Shown piece after piece: positions 26,417-34,424 of a DNA stretch of 53,967 bases (position 1 is its first letter; each line of letters begins with the position of its first letter). The position numbers and the translations under genes are program-made. The notes beneath the pieces are model-generated. The model worked only from the letters and a program-made list of their open reading frames with translations, ran no database searches and had not been told where the DNA came from. The stretch is taken from NCBI GenBank assembly GCA_023664865.1, contig JAMPEU010000018.1, forward strand, positions 1 through 53,967, given 5' to 3'. This DNA comes from Butyrivibrio sp. (GTDB lineage Bacteria; Bacillota; Clostridia; Lachnospirales; Lachnospiraceae).

Positions 26417-27160
26417 ATGAGAATTTTTATTAGAAAAAATATTAGAATGGATATGGAACGCCATTATAAGTGGGGACCATATAATAAAGCGCTTAATGTG
26501 GCGAAACAATATTTTAACGTTGGCGGACTTAGGGAATGTTATACTAATTTTGTAAAAGATGGTGACGCTTATGATGCTAAATTGACTGGTTATCTGGAAA
26601 TGGAAAAGACAACAGAAAACGAAAAGTATAACCATTTTAAATCGGTGGCTCAAGCGTATAATATATGTATTTGGTGCGGCATCGGATTAATTCTAATCAG
26701 ATTTTTTCTGTTTTATGCAATGCAGAGTGGTTCTTTAGAGGTCTTGTATTTGCTGGGGAAGAAGATAACATATCTTTATGTTATCGTACTTATTGTATTG
26801 CGAGTAATGGCAATAATGGCGGAGAAGAAATATCTTAAATATAAAGATAGTGCTTTATGGGTAATTAAACAAATAAATGATGAGTTTGTTATCAAAATTC
26901 AAGCCTTTGAAAAAGAAATAGACCAAATGTATTTAGATTCTCTTGATCCGGTTGCTTTACAAGTTGAACTTCTGCGTAGGGAATTAGCTGAACAAAATAA
27001 ACGTAATGAAGAGTTAAGTAAAGAAATGGTTAATATACAAAATAAGATGCTGGAATCGCAGGAACGTACAGAAAAACAAGTAGTAAATAATGGACAAATA
27101 CAACAGGGAATATTGAATAACTTAAATGAATGGAGGGATGAAAGGCATAATCGATATTAA
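26417..27160 (+). CDS. Membrane protein with two TM helices and C-terminal coiled coil
   Basis: 247 residues of unknown family. A soluble N-terminal ~78 residues is followed by two hydrophobic helices (about 83-105 and 114-134), then a long charged helix and a coiled coil (about 180-225) rich in E/K/N/Q. AGGAG lies six bases before ATG. The promoter and 22-base operator are shared in sequence with the 27558 gene, so both are probably controlled by the XRE protein at 27244. The expression pattern would resemble a cI-like regulon or a membrane-acting accessory module. No function claimed. Confidence 0.7.
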   Translation: MRIFIRKNIRMDMERHYKWGPYNKALNVAKQYFNVGGLRECYTNFVKDGDAYDAKLTGYLEMEKTTENEKYNHFKSVAQAYNICIWCGIGLILIRFFLFYAMQSGSLEVLYLLGKKITYLYVIVLIVLRVMAIMAEKKYLKYKDSALWVIKQINDEFVIKIQAFEKEIDQMYLDSLDPVALQVELLRRELAEQNKRNEELSKEMVNIQNKMLESQERTEKQVVNNGQIQQGILNNLNEWRDERHNRY

Positions 27161-27243
27161 ATGTTATCTCCAGTGTTTAAGCATGGCTATAATTGAGATG
27201 GGAAAGCAGTCATGTTTCTGTGACCGCTTTCCTTTTAACACTA

Positions 27244-27447
27244 CTATTTTTGATTAGAACGTCCTACTAAATAATCAATGGAACAATCATAGTAATCTGC
27301 CAGTTTTATTAAAATGTCTATTGGAAAATCCCGAACACCACGTTCATATCGTGAATAAACATCTCTATGCAGATTAAGAGAAGATGATAATTCTTTGATG
27401 GTGATATCATGGTCGATTCGCATATCCTGAATACGTTGAAATTTCAA
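27244..27447 (-). CDS. Short XRE family HTH repressor
   Basis: 67 residues from a TTG start at 27447; AGGGCAGG lies eight bases upstream and the N-terminus then reads M-K-F-Q-R-I-Q-D-M-R, as in related short XRE proteins. A GTG at 27456 overlaps the ribosome site. HTH core: I-T-I-K-E-L-S-S-S-L, with V-Y-S-R-Y-E-R-G in the recognition region, and the C-terminus I-D-Y-L-V-G-R. It is divergent from the 27558 gene, and a perfect 22-base palindrome lies between them. A second, deleted copy exists at 26272-26310. Confidence 0.88.
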   Translation of the reverse strand: MKFQRIQDMRIDHDITIKELSSSLNLHRDVYSRYERGVRDFPIDILIKLADYYDCSIDYLVGRSNQK

Positions 27448-27475
27448 TGTATACACCTGCCCTTTATAAATTTTA

Positions 27476-27504
27476 TAGACAAAGTATACAAATAATGCTA
27501 TAAT
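27476..27504 (+). promoter_or_regulatory. Promoter of the 27558 gene
   Basis: TAGACA (27476-27481), 17-base spacer, TATAAT (27499-27504). Confidence 0.75.
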
Positions 27505-27513
27505 TCAAGTCGG

Positions 27514-27535
27514 AATAAGACCATATGGTCTTATT
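27514..27535. promoter_or_regulatory. Operator 2 of the XRE module, perfect 22-base palindrome
   Basis: The half-site AATAAGACCAT is followed at once by its exact reverse complement. It covers the predicted transcription start, as expected for repression. Confidence 0.8.
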
Positions 27536-27557
27536 AAATAAAAACAGGAGGCTGGAT

Positions 27558-27833
27558 ATGATTACAGAAGATTTTAAACCGGAAGGAATTAGGGCGTTAA
27601 ATAAGTTCTACAAACGACTGGAAGGTGTTGCTGTTGAACTACCATCATTAGTGGAACAGGAGAAGGCAAAAGACATCATTGAAAAAATACTTCCTCCGGA
27701 TGAAGGGGAAGTGAATATGGACTATGTTAGGCGTGTGCTAATAGCGCTTAAGTATGTAGAAACACATTTCCCTGATTCTATGCTTGATGATATTAAGGCG
27801 GGTAAGGAAATTAATATTTCGGAATACAAATAA
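27558..27833 (+). CDS. Hypothetical protein, 91 aa, in the XRE module
   Basis: A small, acidic, helical cytosolic protein of unknown family. AGGAGG lies six bases before ATG 27558; an upstream in-frame GTG at 27525 lies inside the operator and is unlikely. Directly controlled, by position, by the 22-base operator. The lipoprotein gene follows after 60 bases. Confidence 0.65.
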   Translation: MITEDFKPEGIRALNKFYKRLEGVAVELPSLVEQEKAKDIIEKILPPDEGEVNMDYVRRVLIALKYVETHFPDSMLDDIKAGKEINISEYK

Positions 27834-27893
27834 TTTTAGGCAGAATGAAGGAATATTGACAATTTTCAAATATTGAGGTAGGAGAAGACTTTT

Positions 27894-28456
27894 ATGAAAG
27901 GAACAAAAAAACTTAGATTACAGATGCTCTTATTGCCAGTGATGCTTGTTGTTTTACTTGGCTGTGGCGCTCAATCAACAACTTCATTAAAAGACGGAGA
28001 AACCGACTTAGAAGAAATGCAAACAGAACAGACTGACAATAAGGGTGATTCAAAAATAATTGACGAACTTTGGGAAAAGTTAGATGGTGTATGGAGAGAA
28101 GAAGGATATACATTTCAGGGGATAACAACGTATGCAGACTTAACATTAGAATTTCAGTATATAGATAAAAATCCCTGTATGGTTAAGAATGTTAATAGTA
28201 ATGGACAGTCATATTACATAGAAGATTTTGTTTATGGGGATTCGGCAGTTAAAGATGACGAATATCATTATAAGGTGTATCAGTATAAAAAGGATAGTTA
28301 TAATACAGCCAATTCTTCTTGGGATGATGATATATTGCTTGTAGGTATGAATTTGATTTGACAAATATTTCAGATGGAGAACTCTTGATAAATTATACCA
28401 TTCAATATGAGAGTTTGGTTGCTATCCATTATTATGAATATCAAAAAGAAGATTGA
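27894..28456 (+). pseudogene. Lipoprotein gene with a single-base frameshift near the 3' end
   Basis: The first frame encodes 155 residues with a lipoprotein signal peptide (hydrophobic run ending V-V-L-L-G-C) and a stop at 28359-28361. In another frame, from about 28331, the sequence stays open as Y-I-A-C-R-Y-E-F-D-L-T-N-I and ends at TGA 28454-28456. That end overlaps the GAGGA ribosome site of the next gene, just as a coupled operon would. A one-base indel around 28320-28331 explains both. It is either a real decay event or an assembly error. Function unknown; the mature protein would be an outer-face lipoprotein. Confidence 0.6.
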
Positions 28457-28467
28457 GGATTTCATAA

Positions 28468-30972
28468 ATGAAAACATTAAACAAGAAAACAACAATCATT
28501 CTAACATCACTCATCATTGCGCTCATAGGAATAGGGTGCATTGGCGCGGCGCTGCTTTTACGCGGGCGGGACGATAAGTACATAAAGTCAGCCGAAGAAG
28601 GCGATATTTCCCGCTATGAATGGATGGAAATGCTCTGTAGCCAGAGCGGAATTACAGAGTTTCAAAACACGGAGCCCTACTTTACGGATGTAAGCGCGGA
28701 CAGCCCATATTTTGCCTATATACAGTCGGCTGTGGAGTGGGAGGTGCTTGAGGAAGATAAAGCATTTGAGGGCGACGGATACGCATCAGGACGCTTTGTA
28801 CTCTTGACGGCGATGAAAAGCCTGGGCGAGAAAAACCTGAAACTGTATCTTAATACGGAAGATTCCATTACAGATGATGTTTATCTGCAGACCGCGCTGG
28901 AACAGGATTTGCTGGCGGAAGAAGAACTGGCGCAGGGCGTTTCCATGGAAACGGCGGAGCAGGTTTTAGAGCAGATTGCTTTGCTTAAATATACCGTGTT
29001 CTGGGCGGACGATTATGAAGAAGTTGTATATCAGGACGGAGTCGTGGAGATTGCGCCGGCGGATATTCTTGCCGTAAATGAGGACGGTTCTGAAATAACA
29101 GTGTCTGAAAACGCCGTTTCCGCTATTGCCGTGGGAACTATTATCGTCTACCAACCGAATAATGTCGGACTGAAAACAGCCGCAAGAGTCGTGAATGTAG
29201 ATGAGAACGGCAAACTCACCCTGACAGATGATGTGGAGATGGAAGAGGTGCTTGAATCCCTTGTCGTATCGGACATTGTGGAACTGAGCGCGGAGGATAT
29301 CTTTAACTATTATGGTCTGGCGCAAGAATATACCGCCGAGGATATAGTATATAAACAAGGTTCGGCTGGGGCAATGATGCCCATGTGGGGAGCGTCAAAA
29401 GAAATATCTGATAAAGGTTTCGCCATCGAAGCGTCTGTGGAAGAAGGGGAAAACGGCGGAAAAAATTATATACAGGTAAAAATTACTGATAATAATACGA
29501 ATTTATCCATAACCCTGCCAATTAAATATGAGGTTTCATGGGATAGCGGATATAAAGTTGAACTCGATGTCTCTAAAATAAATGCGGCAGCCCATATAGA
29601 AATGAAAAAAGCGCATTTGGAATATGCAGAGGCGGCGCTTGACATTAAGAGTACGGTTTCAGGGGGAATTAAAACCGTTCAGGCAAGCCACAAAATAAAA
29701 TTATTTGAAACGCCTACACCGTTGGGCAGCGGCATATGCGGCATCAATATTCAGGTGTATCTTGTGGTTTCTTTAGATGGAGAGATTTCCCTGGAAGCAG
29801 AGCTGCCTGCAAGTTTTTGCATAAGATATGATAAAGACAAGGGAATCCGTAACGAAAGCAGTAAGCCGCAAATAAAAAATCCGGAGCTTACGGTTGACTG
29901 TGAAGCGGACTTTATGCTGCGTGTAGAACCAGTGCTGACCTGTCTGTTTGGAGATATTATGGATATGGAACTGGATTTAGGGGCAGCGGTGGCGGCTGAA
30001 GTAAGCACGCGTCCGACGGAAATGGTCTGCATGGACTTGTCAATGACGTTTCCAGTGATAAAAATATCACTATTAGGCGATGATGAGCTTGATACGTTTC
30101 TGGGGGATATAATAAAAAAACCTGATGAGTGGGAAATTATATCGGGAGACGATGCCCCGTTTAAGAAAGGCGCGCATGTAGAGATTGCGGACGGCGTAAG
30201 CAGCTTGGTAGCAGAATGTACCTACAAAGAGTCGGCAAATGCAGAAGAAAAAGCGGAAACTGAAAATGTAGAGAGTGTAGCAGAGGAAACGGCAGCGGAG
30301 ACTGAAACAGAGGCGCAGCAGGGGAATACTTTTGAAAATACATATGTGACACAATATGGAAATACAAGATTTGCGTTTGATTATCCGGACGGGTGGACTG
30401 TGACAGGGGAAAGCTCCAGGGATAGTGAGTGGAATGGCGACTATATGGATTACTATCGTGAAAGTGTGGAATTAACTAATGGCAGTGGCGGACGGATAAC
30501 ATATACAGAATATAAAATGGATCCCGGCGGTGTTGCCAGTGGATCCGCGTACCACTATATAATGGATTATTATGTGGAAAAGGTAGCGGATTCCAGCCTT
30601 AAACTGAAGAATGTACCTGCCATAGTAGCCAGAATACAAGAACTTGACGGTACAGAAGATTGGAATCCGGATGGACCTGGAACTACACGTTCTTTTGATA
30701 GTGACGCTGTTTCTTATGCAGTCATGCTTGGTGATAAGGTGGGCTTGCAAACAACCAATTTACCGGGTTATGACAGGATGTGTTCGTTTTATTATCCGGA
30801 ACCGGATGACTATCAGATAGAATTTCCGGACGGCTCTATATATACAATTGATCCTTATACATTTATTGAAGAAGGACATATTCCGTATACATTTATTGCA
30901 GAAGGAAGTTTTACGCAGGAAGAAGAAGCGGAGGTAATAGCGATTTTGCAGAGTTTTCGGGAAGTACCATAA
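28468..30972 (+). CDS. Large membrane-anchored extracellular protein, unknown function
   Basis: 834 residues. One N-terminal helix (about 8-30), possibly a lipobox (G-I-G-C at 22-25), then an exported body. Residues ~55-170 resemble degenerate S-layer-homology repeats (Y-F-T-D-V-S near residue 71 is SLH-like). The middle ~350 residues are beta-rich. A Glu/Ala/Thr-rich linker near 590-615 leads to a ~220-residue C-terminal domain starting F-A-F-D-Y-P-D-G-W-T-V, a PsbP-like opening. GAGGA precedes ATG. In an operon with two lipoprotein genes; cell-surface role inferred. Confidence 0.75.
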   Translation: MKTLNKKTTIILTSLIIALIGIGCIGAALLLRGRDDKYIKSAEEGDISRYEWMEMLCSQSGITEFQNTEPYFTDVSADSPYFAYIQSAVEWEVLEEDKAFEGDGYASGRFVLLTAMKSLGEKNLKLYLNTEDSITDDVYLQTALEQDLLAEEELAQGVSMETAEQVLEQIALLKYTVFWADDYEEVVYQDGVVEIAPADILAVNEDGSEITVSENAVSAIAVGTIIVYQPNNVGLKTAARVVNVDENGKLTLTDDVEMEEVLESLVVSDIVELSAEDIFNYYGLAQEYTAEDIVYKQGSAGAMMPMWGASKEISDKGFAIEASVEEGENGGKNYIQVKITDNNTNLSITLPIKYEVSWDSGYKVELDVSKINAAAHIEMKKAHLEYAEAALDIKSTVSGGIKTVQASHKIKLFETPTPLGSGICGINIQVYLVVSLDGEISLEAELPASFCIRYDKDKGIRNESSKPQIKNPELTVDCEADFMLRVEPVLTCLFGDIMDMELDLGAAVAAEVSTRPTEMVCMDLSMTFPVIKISLLGDDELDTFLGDIIKKPDEWEIISGDDAPFKKGAHVEIADGVSSLVAECTYKESANAEEKAETENVESVAEETAAETETEAQQGNTFENTYVTQYGNTRFAFDYPDGWTVTGESSRDSEWNGDYMDYYRESVELTNGSGGRITYTEYKMDPGGVASGSAYHYIMDYYVEKVADSSLKLKNVPAIVARIQELDGTEDWNPDGPGTTRSFDSDAVSYAVMLGDKVGLQTTNLPGYDRMCSFYYPEPDDYQIEFPDGSIYTIDPYTFIEEGHIPYTFIAEGSFTQEEEAEVIAILQSFREVP

Positions 30973-31014
30973 ATAATTATATAAAAATCTTAAAAGACGA
31001 AAGGAAAAGGAATT

Positions 31015-32241
31015 ATGAAAAAATGGAGTTTACTGATAGGGAGTATGATTTTGATGATGTTTGTGCTGGCGGGCTGCGGCGCAAAAGTGGCGGACGAAGA
31101 AAAACTTCAAACGGATTTAGCATCGTATATGCAGAACGGTGTTATAGCATCAAATGAAAAAATAACGGGGCTTGCCATTGACAAGCGGCAGACCGAAAAA
31201 GATGATAAAACCGACACCGTATGGTGCAGCGTCCAGACGGAAGACGAGCGTTGCGCATATGATAAGGATTTTGTCCTTACCTATACCTTGTATGATGAAG
31301 GCGGCTGGATACTTGATGATGTTTCCGTCAACAGCAGAAGCGAGTGGACGATAAAGCCATTGACAGGAGCGAGCAATGAAGAAATTGCCGAGTCACTGAA
31401 TGGGATAAACATAACTGCGAATAGCGAAAGCTGGTATGTGACAGCTGAGAATATAAAAGCCATGTCCGTAAACAGTCAGGAAACCAATCTCGAGAATGAA
31501 ACAGATGTCGTTACTGTGAGCCTGACAGTCGATGATTTGGTAGAAGAGGCGAAGGGCGAACTGGTTATCAATTACATATTTAATAATGGCGGCTGGGTAA
31601 TGGATTCCGTGTCGGGAAATGGGAATTTTACCGCTGATATGAAAACAAGCGCGGCGTTAAATGTTGATGATACGGCTTTGCTTAATGCTGTAATTGAGCA
31701 GACTTTTAAATATGCAGGTCAGAATATAAGCATCAAGAAAGATGAAATATCTGATTTTACGGTAAAAAGTCAGGAATCATCGAATAAAGGAGTGGTTCAG
31801 CAATATATTTGCAGCTGCACATTAACGAAACCCTGCGCGACCTTTTCGCTTGATATTACAGTGCCGTATTACTACTATTCAGATGAGGGCTGGAATGAAG
31901 ATTCGGTTGATATTAGCGCAGAGTGTACGGCTGTTGATATAGTGGGGCTTTGGAGTGGGACAAGTGCAATCGGTGATTATGATGAATTAAATATTACTGA
32001 AATGGATGATAATGGCAATATATCGGGAAGTTATGCTTATAAGTGGCATTATACATCATATAGTTATTATGTAAGCGGTACGATAAAGCTGGATACTTTG
32101 GAAATATATTTAGAACCCGGAGATGTGATTGAAGAACCAAGGAGTTCATGGGATATAGCAGATATTAAAGCAGCTCTTTTGGTTGAGGATTCAGAAATTG
32201 AAGGAACATCATCCGAAGGTTATTTTGCTGTCAGCAGATAA
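31015..32241 (+). CDS. Lipoprotein with three internal repeats
   Basis: 408 residues. Signal peptide with lipobox L-A-G-C (cysteine 21). Three repeated ~90-residue units are visible by the phrases W-I-L-D-D-V-S, W-V-M-D-S-V-S and W-N-E-D-S-V-D, and by V-N-S-Q-E-T and V-K-S-Q-E-S. The C-terminal ~90 residues (D-I-V-G-L-W-S-G-T) resemble a small lipocalin/beta-barrel-like lipoprotein domain. AAAGGAAAAGGAA precedes ATG. It probably sits on the outer face of the membrane with the 28468 protein; function unknown. Confidence 0.75.
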   Translation: MKKWSLLIGSMILMMFVLAGCGAKVADEEKLQTDLASYMQNGVIASNEKITGLAIDKRQTEKDDKTDTVWCSVQTEDERCAYDKDFVLTYTLYDEGGWILDDVSVNSRSEWTIKPLTGASNEEIAESLNGINITANSESWYVTAENIKAMSVNSQETNLENETDVVTVSLTVDDLVEEAKGELVINYIFNNGGWVMDSVSGNGNFTADMKTSAALNVDDTALLNAVIEQTFKYAGQNISIKKDEISDFTVKSQESSNKGVVQQYICSCTLTKPCATFSLDITVPYYYYSDEGWNEDSVDISAECTAVDIVGLWSGTSAIGDYDELNITEMDDNGNISGSYAYKWHYTSYSYYVSGTIKLDTLEIYLEPGDVIEEPRSSWDIADIKAALLVEDSEIEGTSSEGYFAVSR

Positions 32242-32304
32242 GATATTATATTAAATTAAATAGTAAGATGCGTGGTGTGCTGAAAGGGATTTAACGTGGT
32301 TTAC

Positions 32305-32348
32305 ATAACAGACTCAGTACGGAGCAGATGTTCCGCTGAGTCTGTTAT
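32305..32348 (+). terminator. Long hairpin ending the lipoprotein operon
   Basis: ATAACAGACTCAG pairs perfectly with CTGAGTCTGTTAT (13 bp), with an inner CGGA/TCCG. It is followed by AT-rich sequence but no clean T-run, so termination is probable, not certain. Confidence 0.55.
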
Positions 32349-32416
32349 ATAATAAACTATATAAAATTTTATGTATCTTTTTGTGTTTCCAGCTAAATAT
32401 AGGAGAGTAGTTATAG

Positions 32417-32554
32417 GTGAAAAATTCGATAAAATTATTAAATAATGAAAATGAGGCAAAAAAGGAATTTAATAGATTGATTTTTAAAATCAAAAATGAT
32501 ATACTTGGAACATCAATTTATTCATATGCAAAATTTATGAATAAAAAATTATAG
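32417..32554 (+). CDS. Possible 45-aa small protein ahead of the TAC-like operon
   Basis: GTG start with AGGAGAG upstream, lysine/asparagine-rich product, TAG at 32552. It lies 33 bases before the ADP-ribosyltransferase-like gene. The region becomes notably AT-rich here. It may be a leader peptide, a regulator fragment or a chance ORF. Confidence 0.3.
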   Translation: MKNSIKLLNNENEAKKEFNRLIFKIKNDILGTSIYSYAKFMNKKL

Positions 32555-32587
32555 AAAAAGTTGTAAATTGCTTAGGAAGAGTGAATA

Positions 32588-33175
32588 ATGAAAGAGTTAG
32601 GGTATCATGGAACCTGCACTAAGCACCGATATAATATAGAGAAGAATGGACTCGATCCTGCTAAATGTAGGTATAGAAGTAACCATTGGTTAGGTCAAGG
32701 TGTATATTTTTTTGATGATTATGAGAAAGCGTTATGGTGGGCATCAAACAGTTCAGCGAAAAATGGTAATTGTGGAGGTGTAGTTTTTCAATCTGTTATA
32801 GTAGCGGATGATGAGGAAGTTCTTAATCTTGATGATAATAGACAATATGACTGTTTTTTAACAGAAACAATAAATACATTGGATGAGATAAAAAGAGAAT
32901 GTTGTGGAAATATGCCTATATTTAAAGAAGATAATTTTCGTGCCGTTTTTTTCGATTATTATAAAAAGAGAAGAGGGATATCTGTTATAATAGGAACTTT
33001 TCAAAAGGATATTGCAGGTTATACAACAAGAAGAAATTCTGAAGAATTGGAAAAACAAAAGAAAATAATGGAAATTATTCATATTAAGTTTAATGAACGA
33101 CAGATATGCGTTTCAAAAAAAGAATGTATTAAATTGACAAAATTGGTGTATAATGAAGAGGAAGAGGTGATATAA
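32588..33175 (+). CDS. PARP-like ADP-ribosyltransferase fold protein, candidate CmdT-type toxin
   Basis: 195 residues. The N-terminus has G-Y-H-G-T (His7) and the later G-Q-G-V-Y-F-F-D-D-Y (Tyr40), followed by A-L-W-W-A. That is the spacing and style of the H...Y part of an H-Y-E ADP-ribosyltransferase; a conserved third Glu is not certain, candidates lie in the C-terminal third. The stop codon overlaps the ATG of the next gene by one base. The third gene is a SecB-like chaperone, so the operon order toxin, antitoxin, chaperone matches CmdTAC-type systems, in which the toxin ADP-ribosylates mRNA after phage infection. The gene is more AT-rich than its chromosomal neighbours, suggesting transfer. 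Confidence 0.6.
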   Translation: MKELGYHGTCTKHRYNIEKNGLDPAKCRYRSNHWLGQGVYFFDDYEKALWWASNSSAKNGNCGGVVFQSVIVADDEEVLNLDDNRQYDCFLTETINTLDEIKRECCGNMPIFKEDNFRAVFFDYYKKRRGISVIIGTFQKDIAGYTTRRNSEELEKQKKIMEIIHIKFNERQICVSKKECIKLTKLVYNEEEEVI

Positions 33176-33411
33176 TGTTTGATAAAAATTTATTTTTGGA
33201 ATTATGTGAGAAATATAATGTTGAGTTAAGCAATAGCGCAAAGGAACCTATGATTAAAGACGGAGATAATGTGCATGCAATAACTAACGAAGATGTTAGT
33301 CGAATTATTTCTACATGTCAGACTTTCTTTGGCTACTCTGGAGAAAAGTTTGGTGCAAAAGTAATAAAAAGAGAATATTATTTTCAGGAAGATTTTGCTA
33401 TTGCATGTTAG
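33175..33411 (+). CDS. Small protein between ART and SecB-like genes, candidate antitoxin
   Basis: 78 residues, acidic and basic patches, no known domain recognised. Its ATG overlaps the stop of the toxin-like gene by one base (TAATG), and nine bases separate it from the SecB-like gene. In toxin-antitoxin-chaperone systems the antitoxin C-terminus carries a chaperone-addiction segment; the hydrophobic/aromatic tail R-E-Y-Y-F-Q-E-D-F here is a fair candidate. Antitoxin role is inferred from position. Confidence 0.5.
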   Translation: MFDKNLFLELCEKYNVELSNSAKEPMIKDGDNVHAITNEDVSRIISTCQTFFGYSGEKFGAKVIKREYYFQEDFAIAC

Positions 33412-33420
33412 GAGAGAATT

Positions 33421-33822
33421 ATGAAAGTTAGTTCTAAATATGAAAGTCCTCTTGTTTTAGAAAAAATTGAAATCACAGAGAGTACGTTTAGGAAAAAAGA
33501 TGTTTTATTGGAAGGATTGGAATTGAATGTTCATGTAGAGCATAATGTTGAAAATATTGGAGAAGATGGATATGAGATTACATTAAATACGATTGTCTCA
33601 GATGAAAACGAAAATATATATGTTAGTGTAAAAGGAAAAGCAGTATTCCGTACACAGCAAAATAACATGGATATATTGGAAAAAAATACTATTGCAATTA
33701 TGTTTCCTTACATTAGAAGCTATATATCTATTATTACGACACAGCCTGGAATGGCTCCTATTGTACTACCTGCTATGAATATTATCGCAATGATAAATGA
33801 CCAAAAAACTATGAAATTATGA
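33421..33822 (+). CDS. SecB-like chaperone, third gene of the TAC-like operon
   Basis: 133 residues. The C-terminal block I-M-F-P-Y-I-R-S-Y-I-S near residue 95 and P-I-V-L-P-A-M-N-I match the conserved F-P-Y-A-R...L-P-P-V-N of SecB. The rest is an all-beta pattern as in SecB, though sequence is diverged. Ordinary SecB is not a usual part of clostridial export, so a SecB-like gene next to a toxin-like gene points to an antitoxin-dedicated chaperone. GGAG sits six bases before ATG. The terminator at 33843 closes the operon. Confidence 0.6.
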   Translation: MKVSSKYESPLVLEKIEITESTFRKKDVLLEGLELNVHVEHNVENIGEDGYEITLNTIVSDENENIYVSVKGKAVFRTQQNNMDILEKNTIAIMFPYIRSYISIITTQPGMAPIVLPAMNIIAMINDQKTMKL

Positions 33823-33842
33823 TATTATCTTCAAATTACATA

Positions 33843-33894
33843 TAAATCTCCAAACTGATGTAAGATAAAATTACATAGTATGGAGATTTTTTAT
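33843..33894 (+). terminator. Terminator of the TAC-like operon
   Basis: AAATCTCCA pairs with TGGAGATTT; inside, ATGTAA pairs with TTACAT. A T-run (TTTTTT) follows the outer arm. Confidence 0.7.
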
Positions 33895-33965
33895 GGTAAG
33901 AAAAGAGAAAGAACGCAAAAAGCAGTAATTTTTGGTTCAACCCTAATTTCCCCGGAGGACACAAG

Positions 33966-34400
33966 ATGCTTCTTTTATGTTCAAACGGTTTATCGAGTAA
34001 AAATCTATTGAAAGCCATGAGCAAGCGAGTCAAAAATTGCAAAACGGCGGCTTTAGTGGTGACGGCGGATAACGAATATAAGGAAAATAACTATCATGTG
34101 GACAGGTGCGCGGCGGCATTTGTATTTGGTCCGACTCTGGAACTGGTAAATATGTACTCTGCAGATATGAATTTCATGGGCTTAACAGATTTAAGCGGGC
34201 TAAATCTTACGAATATAGAAGTTTTGCCGCATTATGAAAAGTTTTTAAAGCGGTTTGACGCCTTTGAAGAAAAATGCCGGATATATGAGAAGGAACATTC
34301 AGTGGAAGTGATTCGCTTAAACGATGGCGACGGTGTTTTAATTGATGGGAACAATATAGAAATGTACAATAAAGAGACAGAATACATCAAACAGATATAA
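33966..34400 (+). CDS. Peptidase S51 (PepE-like) with internal deletion, probably inactive
   Basis: 144 residues, against ~200-230 expected. The first ~45 residues (M-L-L-L-C-S-N-G-L-S-S ... V-T-A-D-N-E-Y-K) match the start of S51/type 1 glutaminase-like proteins and the rest (A-A-A-F-V-F-G-P-T-L-E-L-V-N) matches the part just after the nucleophile Ser (usually G-W-S-A-A-A). Here Y-H-V-D-R-C-A-A-A joins the two: about 75 residues and the catalytic Ser are gone, in frame. GGAGG lies seven bases before ATG. The family match is from my memory of conserved blocks. It should be non-catalytic. Confidence 0.65.
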   Translation: MLLLCSNGLSSKNLLKAMSKRVKNCKTAALVVTADNEYKENNYHVDRCAAAFVFGPTLELVNMYSADMNFMGLTDLSGLNLTNIEVLPHYEKFLKRFDAFEEKCRIYEKEHSVEVIRLNDGDGVLIDGNNIEMYNKETEYIKQI

Positions 34401-34424
34401 TCTTGTCTTGAAAGGATGTCAGGT

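Noticed and set aside
26270-26653. A 127-residue minus-strand protein across the promoter and start of the 26417 gene
   Set aside because: It lacks a ribosome binding site, runs antisense to a well-supported gene and operator, and only its last 12 codons match the XRE gene end. That part is described as a remnant instead.
32417-32554. Treating the 45-residue ORF as the antitoxin of the ADP-ribosyltransferase-like protein
   Set aside because: It is separated by 33 bases, is lysine-rich and low in complexity, and the 78-residue gene that overlaps the toxin stop is the better candidate.
33421-33822. Housekeeping SecB export chaperone
   Set aside because: It sits in a three-gene AT-rich operon in an accessory island with a toxin-like gene, has diverged sequence, and housekeeping SecB is not typical of this group.
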